A DNA stretch of 64,000 bases from Bacteroidota bacterium (GTDB lineage: Bacteria; Bacteroidota; Bacteroidia; Chitinophagales; Chitinophagaceae). The notes under the pieces were generated by a model. The model did no database searches, was not told the DNA's origin, and saw only the letters and a list, made by a program, of their open reading frames with translations. Made by a program: the position numbers and the translations under genes. Where the stretch lies: NCBI GenBank assembly GCA_013289015.1, contig JABDAV010000001.1, forward strand, positions 34,895 through 98,894. Direction: 5' to 3'. Shown piece after piece: positions 53,432-61,980 of the stretch (its first letter is position 1; the number at the start of each line of letters is the position of its first letter).

Positions 53432-54674
53432 CGATCTTAATAATTTATTTAAAAAAGCAGGTAAAAATTATCCTTTAAAGACAGATAATTCAAACTGGGA
53501 TGATGTTGCTGCCAAATTAAATAAATCAGCCTCAGAATCATTTGCCTCAAAAAGCCTTAAGGTGCTGAAATACACCATGGTGATTCTTTTGGCAGGAGGC
53601 TCATTGATATTCTACAGGTTTAGATCTGCCTCAGATTTTGATCAAAACGAAAGAAAGAAGAATAACAACAAGACTGTTGCAAATGACACCCGCAAAAATT
53701 TACCTTCTTACTCCAATACAACAAAGCCATCACTGGGTAATGTACAATTTACAAACCCCATACAATCTGATGTTGAAAAAGGTAAGTCAGGTCAAGCCGT
53801 ATATACTTTCAATTTAACTCCGGTTAATAAACTTAATAGCATTGCTCCGGCAAAAGAGCCGCAATCTGCATCTTTGAGTAATGAACAATCATTAAACTCA
53901 AATGAATCACTGAAACTACCTTCTTCAGAAAAGCAGGAAACCCAGGTTTTAAATGATTCACGTAATGAAAAAGTTGAGTCAGGAGATCAGGCTAATGGTA
54001 GTCTTTCGAAAATAACAAAAGCAGATAGCAAATTAAATGAACCGGCTGATGGAACGATCAGGCTAAATCAAAACCGTGATTATAGAATTTACGGAACTCT
54101 TTTTGGAGGGCCGGAGTTTTCCACTGTAAAATTTCAGCAGCTTGATAAGCCTGGTTATAAAATAGGTGTGTCACTTGGTTACCGAATGAATAAAAATGTA
54201 AGTTTAGAAGTAGGCTTACAGCGTGAACATTTAAATTTCTATAGCAGCGGCGACTACCTTGACACAACTTTACTTAGAATTAAACCAAATACTCAAATAG
54301 AAGATGTAACTGTAAGTAGTAAATTAACAAGCGTTCCGGTGAGCCTGCGGTATAATTTTTCATCAACATCAAAAGGACATTTCTATGCTTCTGCCGGTGT
54401 AAATGCTGTAATAATAACGCATAGTGAACAATATCAATATTCTATTTCAAAAGATGGGGTTCCGGCTAATATTTCAAGATCTTACAGTGCATTAACCAGT
54501 TCAAAATATTTTTCCGGAGTAAATTTCAGTGCCGGGTTTGAAAGAGATTTATCGAAATGCTGGAGTGTAAAAATTGAATCTTATTACCAAACACCTGTAA
54601 ATAATTTAGGTGTTGGGAAACTGCCCGTTACTTCATTTGGTATAAATGTTGGCATAAGTAAAAATTTAAAATAA
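53415..54674 (+). CDS. membrane protein with N-terminal anti-sigma-like part and C-terminal beta-barrel-like domain
   Basis: 419 aa overlapping the sigma gene by 17 bp. Residues 1-50 (LYTNDDLNNLFKKAGKNYPL, NWDDVAAKL) resemble short cytosolic anti-sigma regions; a TM helix follows at 52-70 (VLKYTMVILLAGGSLIFYRF); then ~150 residues of Ser/Asn/Lys-rich linker; then from about 220 a porin-like beta domain (GTLFGGPEFSTVKFQQ, GVSLGYRMNKNVSLEVGLQR) ending in repeated strands. A protein with both an inner-membrane helix and a barrel-like domain is uncommon and may link both membranes or be processed. Confidence 0.75.
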   Translation: MLYTNDDLNNLFKKAGKNYPLKTDNSNWDDVAAKLNKSASESFASKSLKVLKYTMVILLAGGSLIFYRFRSASDFDQNERKKNNNKTVANDTRKNLPSYSNTTKPSLGNVQFTNPIQSDVEKGKSGQAVYTFNLTPVNKLNSIAPAKEPQSASLSNEQSLNSNESLKLPSSEKQETQVLNDSRNEKVESGDQANGSLSKITKADSKLNEPADGTIRLNQNRDYRIYGTLFGGPEFSTVKFQQLDKPGYKIGVSLGYRMNKNVSLEVGLQREHLNFYSSGDYLDTTLLRIKPNTQIEDVTVSSKLTSVPVSLRYNFSSTSKGHFYASAGVNAVIITHSEQYQYSISKDGVPANISRSYSALTSSKYFSGVNFSAGFERDLSKCWSVKIESYYQTPVNNLGVGKLPVTSFGINVGISKNLK

Positions 54675-54770
54675 AGAAATTAAACTTTGTTTGTTTGATG
54701 TGTTTAATGTTCCCTTGCGCCCTGCCTGAAAAAAACAAATCTTTGGGGGTTCTTTAGAGTGGTAAACTCA

Positions 54771-54800
54771 AGCCTCGTCAAAATAATGACGGGGCTTTTT
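54771..54800. terminator. terminator between convergent genes
   Basis: AGCCTCGTCA-AAATA-ATGACGGGGCT then TTTTT. It lies 96 bp after the plus-strand stop and serves the sigma/membrane-protein unit; the mirror A run is weak. Confidence 0.8.
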
Positions 54801-54821
54801 GTTGCGAAACATCGGCGCTGT

Positions 54822-56717
54822 TTAAAAAATATTATTATGCACATCGCTGTTAAATTGTATTATTTCAGGTTTAGTTACATAATTGCTGTTGAACCTGAAT
54901 TGAATATTCACTTCAATTTCTCCATAAAAATGTTTCATTCCATAAACAGTGTTTGGAAAATAAGCGCCCCGTAATTCAATGGTATTAAAAACAAGGTTTT
55001 CGTTTTTAACTCTTAATCCGCCACCTAATCCATAGAACCATGAAGGGCGATAAGGATCATCAAGGTTAGGCGTTATTCTTGAAACATCGCCGAAAAGAAA
55101 CGGCGATAATTTAAAACCAAAGATTCTATAATTTATATAGCTGATTGTTTCGGTCTGCAGGCTTATGCGCTGATTGCCCATCACAGAATCTCTGTTAAAA
55201 TTTCTTATTCCGAACGGGTTATTAATCTCAAGCGGTTCGAGGCCGGTACGATTTAAAATATTGCCATAACTAAGTTTAAAATATTCCCTTAGTTTAAAAT
55301 TTTTCAAAGTCATAACCCCACTGTATCCTGCAATTCCGGCAAGCACACCCGCATCCTGAAATTGACCATGATTGTAGAAACTACCGGCACGTATAAAATA
55401 CTGCACGATATTTCCTTTGTTGTACACTACATATCTGTTTACATCAACGCCTGCATATGGCCGTGACAAATATGATTGTTCATACCATCCCCCGGTAAAT
55501 GAAATGTTATACCCTACAGGAATATCTTCCGTGATACCAAAACCGTAGATATAGTTTGCCTTATAATAGTCCTGTTTAAAAAAAGTGATCTGGCCTAAGA
55601 TTGCTTCTTTATCGTTGAAACGAAAGAAAAGCTTGTTTCCTACCTGGTTCGGTTCCTCTATAAAATTTGTTTTGTAATAGCGTAATGCCACGAAGGTTCT
55701 TTTTGAATTGCTCTTGTCGGTAATATAATTTTTTACACCAAGGTTATAACCCATCCATGTATCAAATAGCTGATAATGGTAGTTATAAAAATCATGCTCG
55801 GGCCTGTTATAGTTATTATACGTTTGAAAATCGCCCCATTCAAATCCTCCCGCAACATGTGTATACTGTGATATAAGATTGCGCTGCAATGAAAAAACAA
55901 AAGCCTTTTCATCATTGGAATTATTACGCAGATCAGGATTTATAGTTGAATACATTACAGATGCATCTATGAAACTATGAGCAACATTTTCTTTGGTATA
56001 GGTAATTGAATAACCCGATTCAGGGTCTCTTTTTTTTTCCCACAAATAGGTTAAGCTTAATTTTTGGCCTATGCCAAACAGGTTTGCATCTTCAATGGTT
56101 CCTTTGAATATTCCCGGGCTTAAATTTTGAAGCTGGCCATTAATGCTAAACAGGTCTTTGGTTATAACGTAAACATCTACAGAATCAGGTGAGCCTGTTT
56201 TAGGTTGAACAATTATACGCGCATCCTGTATATAATCAAGGGTACGCAGGTAGCGTTCATTATCAGCTAATACACTTGGAATCACAGGTTCACCCGGCTT
56301 TATAAAAAGGCTGTTTTCTAATACCCATTCTTTTGTGGTGTTATGCAGGCTGTTTAAAATTCTGGTTCCGAAATATTTTATTGTATTAACAGTATCATTA
56401 AATGTTTTTTCAAATCTGAATTGGCTAATTACGATATTCCTGATGATCTTACCTTCATACTGTTTATATATATTTTCGCTTTTTGCAATCAGCACGCCTT
56501 CCTGATTAAGTGTATCCGGCCCGTTTTTTCGTATGAAGCCCAATGCATAATTAAATATGTTGTTTTTGTTTACAGGGTGAACAGAGTCGGCAGATATAGC
56601 GTGCACGCTATCTTTCCCAAGAGGAGGGATACTATCATTTTGTGCAGCGCACCGGTTACACAAAAAAACAAGCAACAGTAAGAAGATTGTTATTAAACCT
56701 AGTTGAAAATTCCTCAC
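54822..56717 (-). CDS. BamA/TamA-family-like outer-membrane protein
   Basis: 631 aa with a signal peptide (LLLLVFLCNRCAAQ). One or two POTRA-like units lie at about 85-215 (IIRNIVISQFRFEKTFNDTV, ERYLRTLDYIQDARIIVQPK, DVYVITKDLFSING), then a 16-strand-type barrel region with GFGITEDIPVGYNISFTGGW, and a late GLEPLEINNPFGIRNF plus GLGGGLRVKNENLVFNTIELR. It may help insert or translocate surface proteins. The usual VRGF box is not plain. Confidence 0.72.
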   Translation of the reverse strand: MRNFQLGLITIFLLLLVFLCNRCAAQNDSIPPLGKDSVHAISADSVHPVNKNNIFNYALGFIRKNGPDTLNQEGVLIAKSENIYKQYEGKIIRNIVISQFRFEKTFNDTVNTIKYFGTRILNSLHNTTKEWVLENSLFIKPGEPVIPSVLADNERYLRTLDYIQDARIIVQPKTGSPDSVDVYVITKDLFSINGQLQNLSPGIFKGTIEDANLFGIGQKLSLTYLWEKKRDPESGYSITYTKENVAHSFIDASVMYSTINPDLRNNSNDEKAFVFSLQRNLISQYTHVAGGFEWGDFQTYNNYNRPEHDFYNYHYQLFDTWMGYNLGVKNYITDKSNSKRTFVALRYYKTNFIEEPNQVGNKLFFRFNDKEAILGQITFFKQDYYKANYIYGFGITEDIPVGYNISFTGGWYEQSYLSRPYAGVDVNRYVVYNKGNIVQYFIRAGSFYNHGQFQDAGVLAGIAGYSGVMTLKNFKLREYFKLSYGNILNRTGLEPLEINNPFGIRNFNRDSVMGNQRISLQTETISYINYRIFGFKLSPFLFGDVSRITPNLDDPYRPSWFYGLGGGLRVKNENLVFNTIELRGAYFPNTVYGMKHFYGEIEVNIQFRFNSNYVTKPEIIQFNSDVHNNIF

Positions 56718-56757
56718 TCTGATATTGACAAAAATTTATCTCGTTAAATTATCCAAA

Positions 56758-57405
56758 TTAAGGAATATAACTTTTAACCATGTCCAAAAAAATGTTTCGG
56801 CTTATCATACGGGCGCCAAGACTTTCCAGGTGCTGAGTATATACCTGGCAATCTATCAATCTCACATCTTTTTTGATCAGGTAGTAAACATAGTTTATAA
56901 ACGCAAATTTGCTGGCATTTGAAATTAGGCTAAACATACTTTCACCAAAAAATATTTTTCCAATTAAAATGCCATACAACCCTCCTGCAAGTTCACCATT
57001 GCACCATGCTTCAGCACAAACGCCGTACCCTTTTTTATGAAGCCGCATATAAGCCCGTTCAACTTCAGTAGTGATCCATGTGCCCTCATGATCTCTTTTC
57101 GCAATCTTACAGTTATGAATAACCTTTTCAAATGAAGTATTCATTTTAAATTCAAAACGGCCATTGCGTAAAACCTGTTGCATGCTTTTGCTGACTTTTA
57201 ATTCAGATGGAAACAAAACAAAACGCGGATCAGGACACCACCAAAGCGGTAACGCATCATCAAACCAGGGAAATATTCCGCTGCGATATGCAAGCAGTAA
57301 TCTTTCATCGCTTAAATCGCCACCTATAGCCAACAGGCCATCTTCGGTAGATGCACCGGCAGGAGGAAACCATAACTTATCATCTAAAATTGAAAGGCCG
57401 GACAT
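56758..57405 (-). CDS. aat: leucyl/phenylalanyl-tRNA--protein transferase
   Basis: 215 aa. WFPPAGASTEDGLLAIGGDL, AYRSGIFPWFDDALPLWWCP and GTWITTEVERAYMRLHKKGY with GKIFFGESMFSLISNASKFA are the family signature. It adds Leu or Phe to N-terminal Arg/Lys to create N-degrons, which ClpS delivers to Clp proteases; clpS is 18 bp upstream on the same strand. Confidence 0.95.
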   Translation of the reverse strand: MSGLSILDDKLWFPPAGASTEDGLLAIGGDLSDERLLLAYRSGIFPWFDDALPLWWCPDPRFVLFPSELKVSKSMQQVLRNGRFEFKMNTSFEKVIHNCKIAKRDHEGTWITTEVERAYMRLHKKGYGVCAEAWCNGELAGGLYGILIGKIFFGESMFSLISNASKFAFINYVYYLIKKDVRLIDCQVYTQHLESLGARMISRNIFLDMVKSYIP

Positions 57406-57423
57406 ACAAGTAAAAGAGTAAGA

Positions 57424-57732
57424 TCAATGTTCAATTTCCTGTTCGATGGTTGCATTAATGCCGCGTTCTACAATGGCTTCACGCATTGGTTTGAGGGTTT
57501 CATAATCACCCTGTTTAACTCCATACTTGCCCTGAAAATGTATGATGTATGCACATTGTTCAGCTTGTTCGGGTGAATGGCGGCATACTTTGATCAATGT
57601 TTCTATAACCCATTCAAACGTATTCACATCGTCATTCCACACGATCAGATTGTATGAAGCTATAAGCGTATCGAGCAATTTCGTATCAAATTGCTGCAAT
57701 GATTGTTCTTCAGCCATAACTTTTAACTTCAT
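57424..57732 (-). CDS. clpS: ATP-dependent Clp protease adaptor ClpS
   Basis: About 102 aa from the ATG at 57732. YNLIVWNDDVNTFEWVIETL is the ClpS core with the N-degron-binding Asn and Asp residues; CRHSPEQAEQCAYIIHFQGK supplies the conserved His. It forms an operon with aat, so N-degron tagging and recognition are co-expressed. Confidence 0.93.
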   Translation of the reverse strand: MKLKVMAEEQSLQQFDTKLLDTLIASYNLIVWNDDVNTFEWVIETLIKVCRHSPEQAEQCAYIIHFQGKYGVKQGDYETLKPMREAIVERGINATIEQEIEH

Positions 57733-57783
57733 CCGGCAAAGGTAAATCAGGAGCAATTTATTATTTAAACATTTATGAGAATC

Positions 57784-58632
57784 TCATAAACTTACCGAAA
57801 CAATGCGTTCTTTTCCATACAAATCTTTTTTGCTCTCAATATCGCTGAATCCTTTGCTTTGTAACAGGGATACGATTTCATTACTTAATGATTCGTTGAT
57901 CTCAAAAAAAAGTTTACCATCCTTTTTTAAGTGTTTCAGGCTGAAGGCTGCAATTGCCTTATAAAAGATCAAAGGATTATTATCCGGAACAAATAAAGCC
58001 TGGTGCGGTTCAAAATTCAATACATTTAAATTCATCAGGGATGCCTCACTCTTTCTTATATAAGGGGGATTACTAACAATAATATCAAAATCAGGAAATA
58101 CAATATCTTTATTCAAATTAAGAATATCGGCTTTAATAAATTCAATACTCACCTGATTTAATGATGCATTTTTTTTAGATATATTTAATGCTTCTGCACT
58201 GATATCCAAGCCAAAAATTGTTGCTGCCGGTAATTTTTTTTTAAGGGTAATCGCAATACATCCACTACCGCATCCCACGTCTAAAATTTTAGGATGGTTT
58301 AAATCTGGTTGCTTTAAAATCAATTCAACAAGCTCTTCTGTTTCGGGCCTTGGAATTAAAACGTTCTGATCAACATAAAACTTCAGTCCAAAAAACCAGG
58401 CTTCATGTAAAACATATTGAACCGGTTTGTGCCGAAGCAGCTGCTGCGTAAAATCCTGCAATTGCTGATGCTGCTGCTTTGTAAGTTCTTTTTCTTTATG
58501 AATAAGCCTTTCCGTTTTTGACAAACCGGTAAGATTTTCTATGATCATATCAGAAATTTTACCTGCTTCCCGCTTTTCATGCAATCTCAAAAGTGATTCA
58601 TTTAATTTTTTAGATGCTTCTGAAATGGTCAT
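57784..58632 (-). CDS. prmC: release factor glutamine N5-methyltransferase
   Basis: 282 aa from the ATG at 58632, two codons inside the TTG used by the track. PVQYVLHEAWFFGLKF, LIPRPETEELV, ILDVGCGSGCIAI (SAM site) and the catalytic NPPYI are all present. It methylates the GGQ glutamine of release factors. It is divergent from ribD with only 27 bp between starts. Confidence 0.93.
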   Translation of the reverse strand: MTISEASKKLNESLLRLHEKREAGKISDMIIENLTGLSKTERLIHKEKELTKQQHQQLQDFTQQLLRHKPVQYVLHEAWFFGLKFYVDQNVLIPRPETEELVELILKQPDLNHPKILDVGCGSGCIAITLKKKLPAATIFGLDISAEALNISKKNASLNQVSIEFIKADILNLNKDIVFPDFDIIVSNPPYIRKSEASLMNLNVLNFEPHQALFVPDNNPLIFYKAIAAFSLKHLKKDGKLFFEINESLSNEIVSLLQSKGFSDIESKKDLYGKERIVSVSL

Positions 58633-58659
58633 ATGCAATGCTATTAATTATTTTTGAGA

Positions 58660-59715
58660 ATGTTTCAACAACAGGAAAAGTATATGCAGCGATGCCTGCA
58701 GCTTGCTAAATTGGGAGCAGGGTTTGTAGCTCCTAATCCAATGGTTGGTGCAGTATTGGTTTTTGAAGATAAAATTATTGGGGAAGGTTATCATAAAATT
58801 TACGGACAAGCACATGCCGAAGTAAATTGTATTGCCTCAGTAAAAAGTTCGGACCGGCATTTAATTTCGATATCAACTTTATATGTGTCGCTGGAACCTT
58901 GCGCGCATTATGGAAAAACACCGCCTTGCACAAACCTGATAATAGAAAATAAAATACCTAAGGTTATTATTGGTTGCCAGGACCCATTTACCAGGGTAAA
59001 CGGAAAGGGTATTGAGAAATTAAATGCAGCCGGCATTGAAGTTATTGTAGGAGTTTTAGAAAAAGAATGTATTGAACTGAATAAACGTTTTTTTATTTTT
59101 TTTCAAAAACAACGGCCGTTTATAATTTTAAAATGGGCGCAAACTTCCGATAAAAAAATTGCATCAAATAATGAAGCCCGCTTACTGATCAGCAATTTAT
59201 TTACAAACAGGCTGGTACATAAATGGCGTGCTTCTGAATCTGCTATGCTTGTTGGAACAAATACTGTAATAAAAGATGATCCTTTTTTAACCAACCTGCT
59301 CTGGACAGGTAAAAACCCTATCCGGCTGATCATTGATAAGAATTTAAAAATCCCGCCTGGTGCGCATGTTTTTAATAACGACGCTCCGGTAATTGTTTTT
59401 AATTATCATAGAACAACAATCCGCAGTGATTCAGTTTTAAGCAATAAAATTTTTTATTTTAAAATCAAAGAAGATGAAAGCCTGATCGCACAGATTTACC
59501 ACGCATGTTTTGATTTAAAAATTCAAAGCATATTGGTTGAAGGTGGCGCTACATTATTGCAGTCGCTTATTGATGAAAAGTTATACGATGAAATTGCAGT
59601 CATTACAAATAAAGAAATGTTTATTGGTGATGGACTTAGTGCTCCGGAATTAAATAATGTAAGTCTTATAAGATCTTTTAGCTTATTAAATGATAACATT
59701 AATTTATTCCTATAA
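58660..59715 (+). CDS. ribD: bifunctional riboflavin biosynthesis deaminase/reductase
   Basis: 351 aa from the ATG at 58660. The deaminase domain has GQAHAEVNCI and the Zn ligands in LEPCAHYGKTPPCTNLII; the reductase half (from about 145) has LKWAQTSDKKIASNNEARLL and ILVEGGATLLQSLIDEKL. It carries out the second and third steps of riboflavin synthesis. It is complete and marks the end of the core block before the second accessory stretch. Confidence 0.94.
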   Translation: MFQQQEKYMQRCLQLAKLGAGFVAPNPMVGAVLVFEDKIIGEGYHKIYGQAHAEVNCIASVKSSDRHLISISTLYVSLEPCAHYGKTPPCTNLIIENKIPKVIIGCQDPFTRVNGKGIEKLNAAGIEVIVGVLEKECIELNKRFFIFFQKQRPFIILKWAQTSDKKIASNNEARLLISNLFTNRLVHKWRASESAMLVGTNTVIKDDPFLTNLLWTGKNPIRLIIDKNLKIPPGAHVFNNDAPVIVFNYHRTTIRSDSVLSNKIFYFKIKEDESLIAQIYHACFDLKIQSILVEGGATLLQSLIDEKLYDEIAVITNKEMFIGDGLSAPELNNVSLIRSFSLLNDNINLFL

Positions 59716-59790
59716 TGTATTCACGTTATGTTAAATCCCTGTTCGCGCGGCTTTTTAAAAAGAAATTGCGGCAACGTTATGTAACGAAAG

Positions 59791-59964
59791 CTAAGATAGT
59801 GGATGGGTCAATAGTTCTCTACGGTTATTGGACGCCTTGTTAATCTCTTCAAAGAATTTAATCTTTTGTTCGTCTGTAAGCAAAGTGTTTGTCAGAGCAG
59901 TAACTGCATCATTAAGCGTAATCATTTCTTGATACATAAGCAAGTCTAATCTTTGTGAATCCAT
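59791..59964 (-). CDS. 57-aa hypothetical protein
   Basis: Below the track cut-off. MDSQRLDLLMYQEMITLNDA, VTALTNTLLTDEQKIKFFEE and a basic end; helical throughout, no TM. It lies inside the first TATGTTAA unit, as expected for a small cassette gene. No family was recognised. Confidence 0.55.
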   Translation of the reverse strand: MDSQRLDLLMYQEMITLNDAVTALTNTLLTDEQKIKFFEEINKASNNRRELLTHPLS

Positions 59965-60004
59965 AGCTTTTTCTTTTTAAAATTCTTTCAGGAACAGAAT
60001 TTAC

Positions 60005-60158
60005 ACATAACGTTAATTATAGGCTTTTTTATTCCGTTTCTTTTATCGAAGGTAAAGATTTTTTAAGCATACTTGCGAATTTAGCTCGCTTTAAAAAATC
60101 TTTACCTTCGATAAAGCATTTATTAATTCATAAAAAATGCCTATAATTAATATTATGT
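60005..60158. repeat. long inverted repeat 1
   Basis: Outer arms ACATAACGTTAATTATAGGC and GCCTATAATTAATATTATGT; inner arms TTATCGAAGGTAAAGATTTT TTAAGC (60043-60068) and GCTTTAAAAAATCTTTACCT TCGATAA (60088-60114), nearly perfect over 26 bp around a 19-nt loop. It could fold as a long hairpin, consistent with a recombination site or a strong transcription barrier. Confidence 0.85.
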
Positions 60159-60250
60159 TAAGTAGGCACGGTCGTTTGATTTCTTTTTTAAACAGCCGCT
60201 CTGCTTCTAATACAAAATACAAGTGCAAATAAATTACAGTAAGGCTACTT

Positions 60251-60675
60251 TCATCGTATTATCAATTTTATTACTTCTAAAAGTAGCAGAATTACTGATA
60301 TTAGGAAAGCTGCTTTAGCCATCCATTTTGTCTTAGGATAATCTTCATATTGCAATCTTGCATTTTCTAAATCATACCATTTTTTATTTTTGACATCCTC
60401 ATCTTTCTTCTGTTTTTCAGACTTAAAATATCCGTAAGGATTATTTTTATAATCATTAGGCAGATAACTAAGCTGTTCTTTACTGATCGCTTTAATGAAT
60501 ACTTGCCCTCTAAATTATCTATTAAATCCAATGATAATAATTCATTAATTAGTTCTGGTATATCTGTTATAGCGTCTTTATCATTTGCATAAAATGAACT
60601 TAACTCATCCATACTTAAAGTCATTTTCTGTTCGCTTAAATAATAGATAACACTATTTACTTGTTCGTCATTCAT
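60251..60675 (-). pseudogene. frameshifted gene for a C-terminally membrane-anchored protein
   Basis: The track gives a 102-aa frame starting MNDEQVNSVIYYLSEQKMTL that turns into unlikely sequence after GKYS. The -1/+2 frame then continues FIKAISKEQLSYLPNDYKNN, GYFKSEKQKKDEDVKNKKWY and ends in a clean TM helix (AAFLISVILLLLEVIKLIIR) with a stop at 60251. The total, 425 bp, is one short of 142 codons, so a single base has been lost near 60500. The intact product would be a winged-helix-like N-terminus with a C-terminal anchor (inference). No family was recognised. Confidence 0.72.
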
Positions 60676-61016
60676 AAACAGCCTTTGATTTTCGCTTCGC
60701 TCAAATAAATACTAAACAGCCCCTTCACACGAATACAAAAAAAAGAAATCAAACTCCGCCATCCCGCTCTCCTGTGTGCAAAAAAAACATACACAGTCGA
60801 GCCACAAAACCTACCACACTCAAACATAATATTGTGTTATATGCGAATTGCTCATTTATGCGTTGCCAATACGCAATTACATATAACAAACTTTTATGTT
60901 AAGTAGCGCACAGGGTTGTACAAAAGAAAAAAGAAGATGAATTGCACAATACAAGGCGTGAGAACTACTACATTGTTTATATTTTGACGAGAACGGGTTT
61001 GTTGAAATTTTGTTTC
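60676..61016. other. intergenic segment with inverted repeat 2
   Basis: No gene. It contains the palindrome TGTTATATGCGAATTG (60835-60850) paired with CAATACGCAATTACATATAACA (60867-60888), followed at 60895 by TATGTTAAGTAG. It appears to be the 3'-side site of the dinD unit on the minus strand. Confidence 0.6.
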
Positions 61017-61874
61017 TTAGTTACTAAGGAGATTATTTGATGGTGGTAGACTCTTTTTAGATTTTGCCTCAATTTTTTTTATGTTTTCCGCGACAGGTAA
61101 ATCCTCGGGCATAGTACCGCCTATTTCTTTAATTGCCTTTCTTACTTTTTGCCCAACTTCAAAGTGAGTTTGGTTAGCATGACTTTTGCTTTTTACTTTA
61201 TCCTTTTTTAATTTATCTTCAGCTTGAGTCGACAAGAATAAGTTAGCAGCAAGTTCTGTACTTCCCATGTGGTCAAGAATATTTGCACTTGATGTGAGAC
61301 CCTTTTTCCTTTGAATACCGTTTTTATCTAATCCATTATACATTCCTTTATATCCATAATTTTTGAAGATTGCATAATCGATTGGGTCTATTACTCCAGC
61401 TCCTTTTGCGGCAGATGCCAATAGTTTGTTGTGTTCAGCCAATTCCCTTCTCAGAAACGATCTCTTGGAATCCTCTGTTTGAAGAACTTTATACTCTTCC
61501 AATTGTTGGATTTCTTGCAAACGAGTTTGTATTGCAAAATATGTTTGCCCTAAAGCCACAACCTCTTTCTCAGGATCGGCGTTCTGAACTATCAGATAAC
61601 AAGCATATCTCGTAAGCCGTATATCTTCAATCTCTTTGAAAGCACCTGACCCTATGGCAACCTTTTTACTCACTACAGTAAAATGGTCTCGACCGCGTTG
61701 ACCACTATTCTTACAAGCCTCAAATGCTTTTCGCATAACATCTAAAAAGCTTTGATATTTTGCGTAATCGAGGATCTTGTATAATTCTCGCGCTAACCAA
61801 TATTCGCCGTTTTCGTCAACCTTTTTAATACCCTCGAAAACTGGTATTGGATTGCTTGTCGTCAAATCTGCCAT
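61017..61874 (-). CDS. dinD: DNA-damage-inducible protein D
   Basis: 285 aa. EYWLARELYKILDYAKYQSF is the BRO-N-like part, then LTRYACYLIVQNADPEKEVV, ALGQTYFAIQTR and LGSTELAANLF-type residues in the C-terminal half (DHMGSTELAANLFLSTQAED) typical of DinD. DinD of E. coli modulates RecA filaments; here the gene sits next to the cassette-like stretch and a gene with an SSB-like tail. A -7 box is just upstream. Confidence 0.92.
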   Translation of the reverse strand: MADLTTSNPIPVFEGIKKVDENGEYWLARELYKILDYAKYQSFLDVMRKAFEACKNSGQRGRDHFTVVSKKVAIGSGAFKEIEDIRLTRYACYLIVQNADPEKEVVALGQTYFAIQTRLQEIQQLEEYKVLQTEDSKRSFLRRELAEHNKLLASAAKGAGVIDPIDYAIFKNYGYKGMYNGLDKNGIQRKKGLTSSANILDHMGSTELAANLFLSTQAEDKLKKDKVKSKSHANQTHFEVGQKVRKAIKEIGGTMPEDLPVAENIKKIEAKSKKSLPPSNNLLSN

Positions 61875-61888
61875 CTTAATGCTTTTGA

Positions 61889-61896
61889 CAAATTTA
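61889..61896 (-). promoter_or_regulatory. possible -7 box for dinD
   Basis: On the minus strand TAAATTTG matches TAnnTTTG, 15-22 nt before the dinD ATG, with a TTG 16 bp further upstream as a poor -33 element. No operator palindrome for LexA was recognised. Confidence 0.4.
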
Positions 61897-61980
61897 CAAA
61901 AAATTCGATTTTCAAGATTTTTATTTCTTGAATTTCTTGGCTTTTCAAATGAGTGTTATCTTTATGTGGAAAATAATTAT

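Larger units (their letters stand above)
59727..60906. repeat. second cassette-like stretch: TATGTTAA boundaries with long inverted repeats
   Basis: TATGTTAA occurs at 59727, and TATGTTAAGTAG at 60154 and 60895, dividing the stretch into two units, each holding one minus-strand gene and one long inverted repeat. On the minus strand each boundary reads ACTTAAC, which fits the RYYYAAC box of integron attC sites in the last two cases. The GTTRRRY box is not clear. No integrase lies here. Confidence 0.6.

Noticed and set aside
61777-61980. Long version of the 61981 gene starting in dinD
   Set aside because: The extra 68 residues are the complement of dinD coding sequence; the ATG at 61981 gives a sensible start after the intergenic gap.
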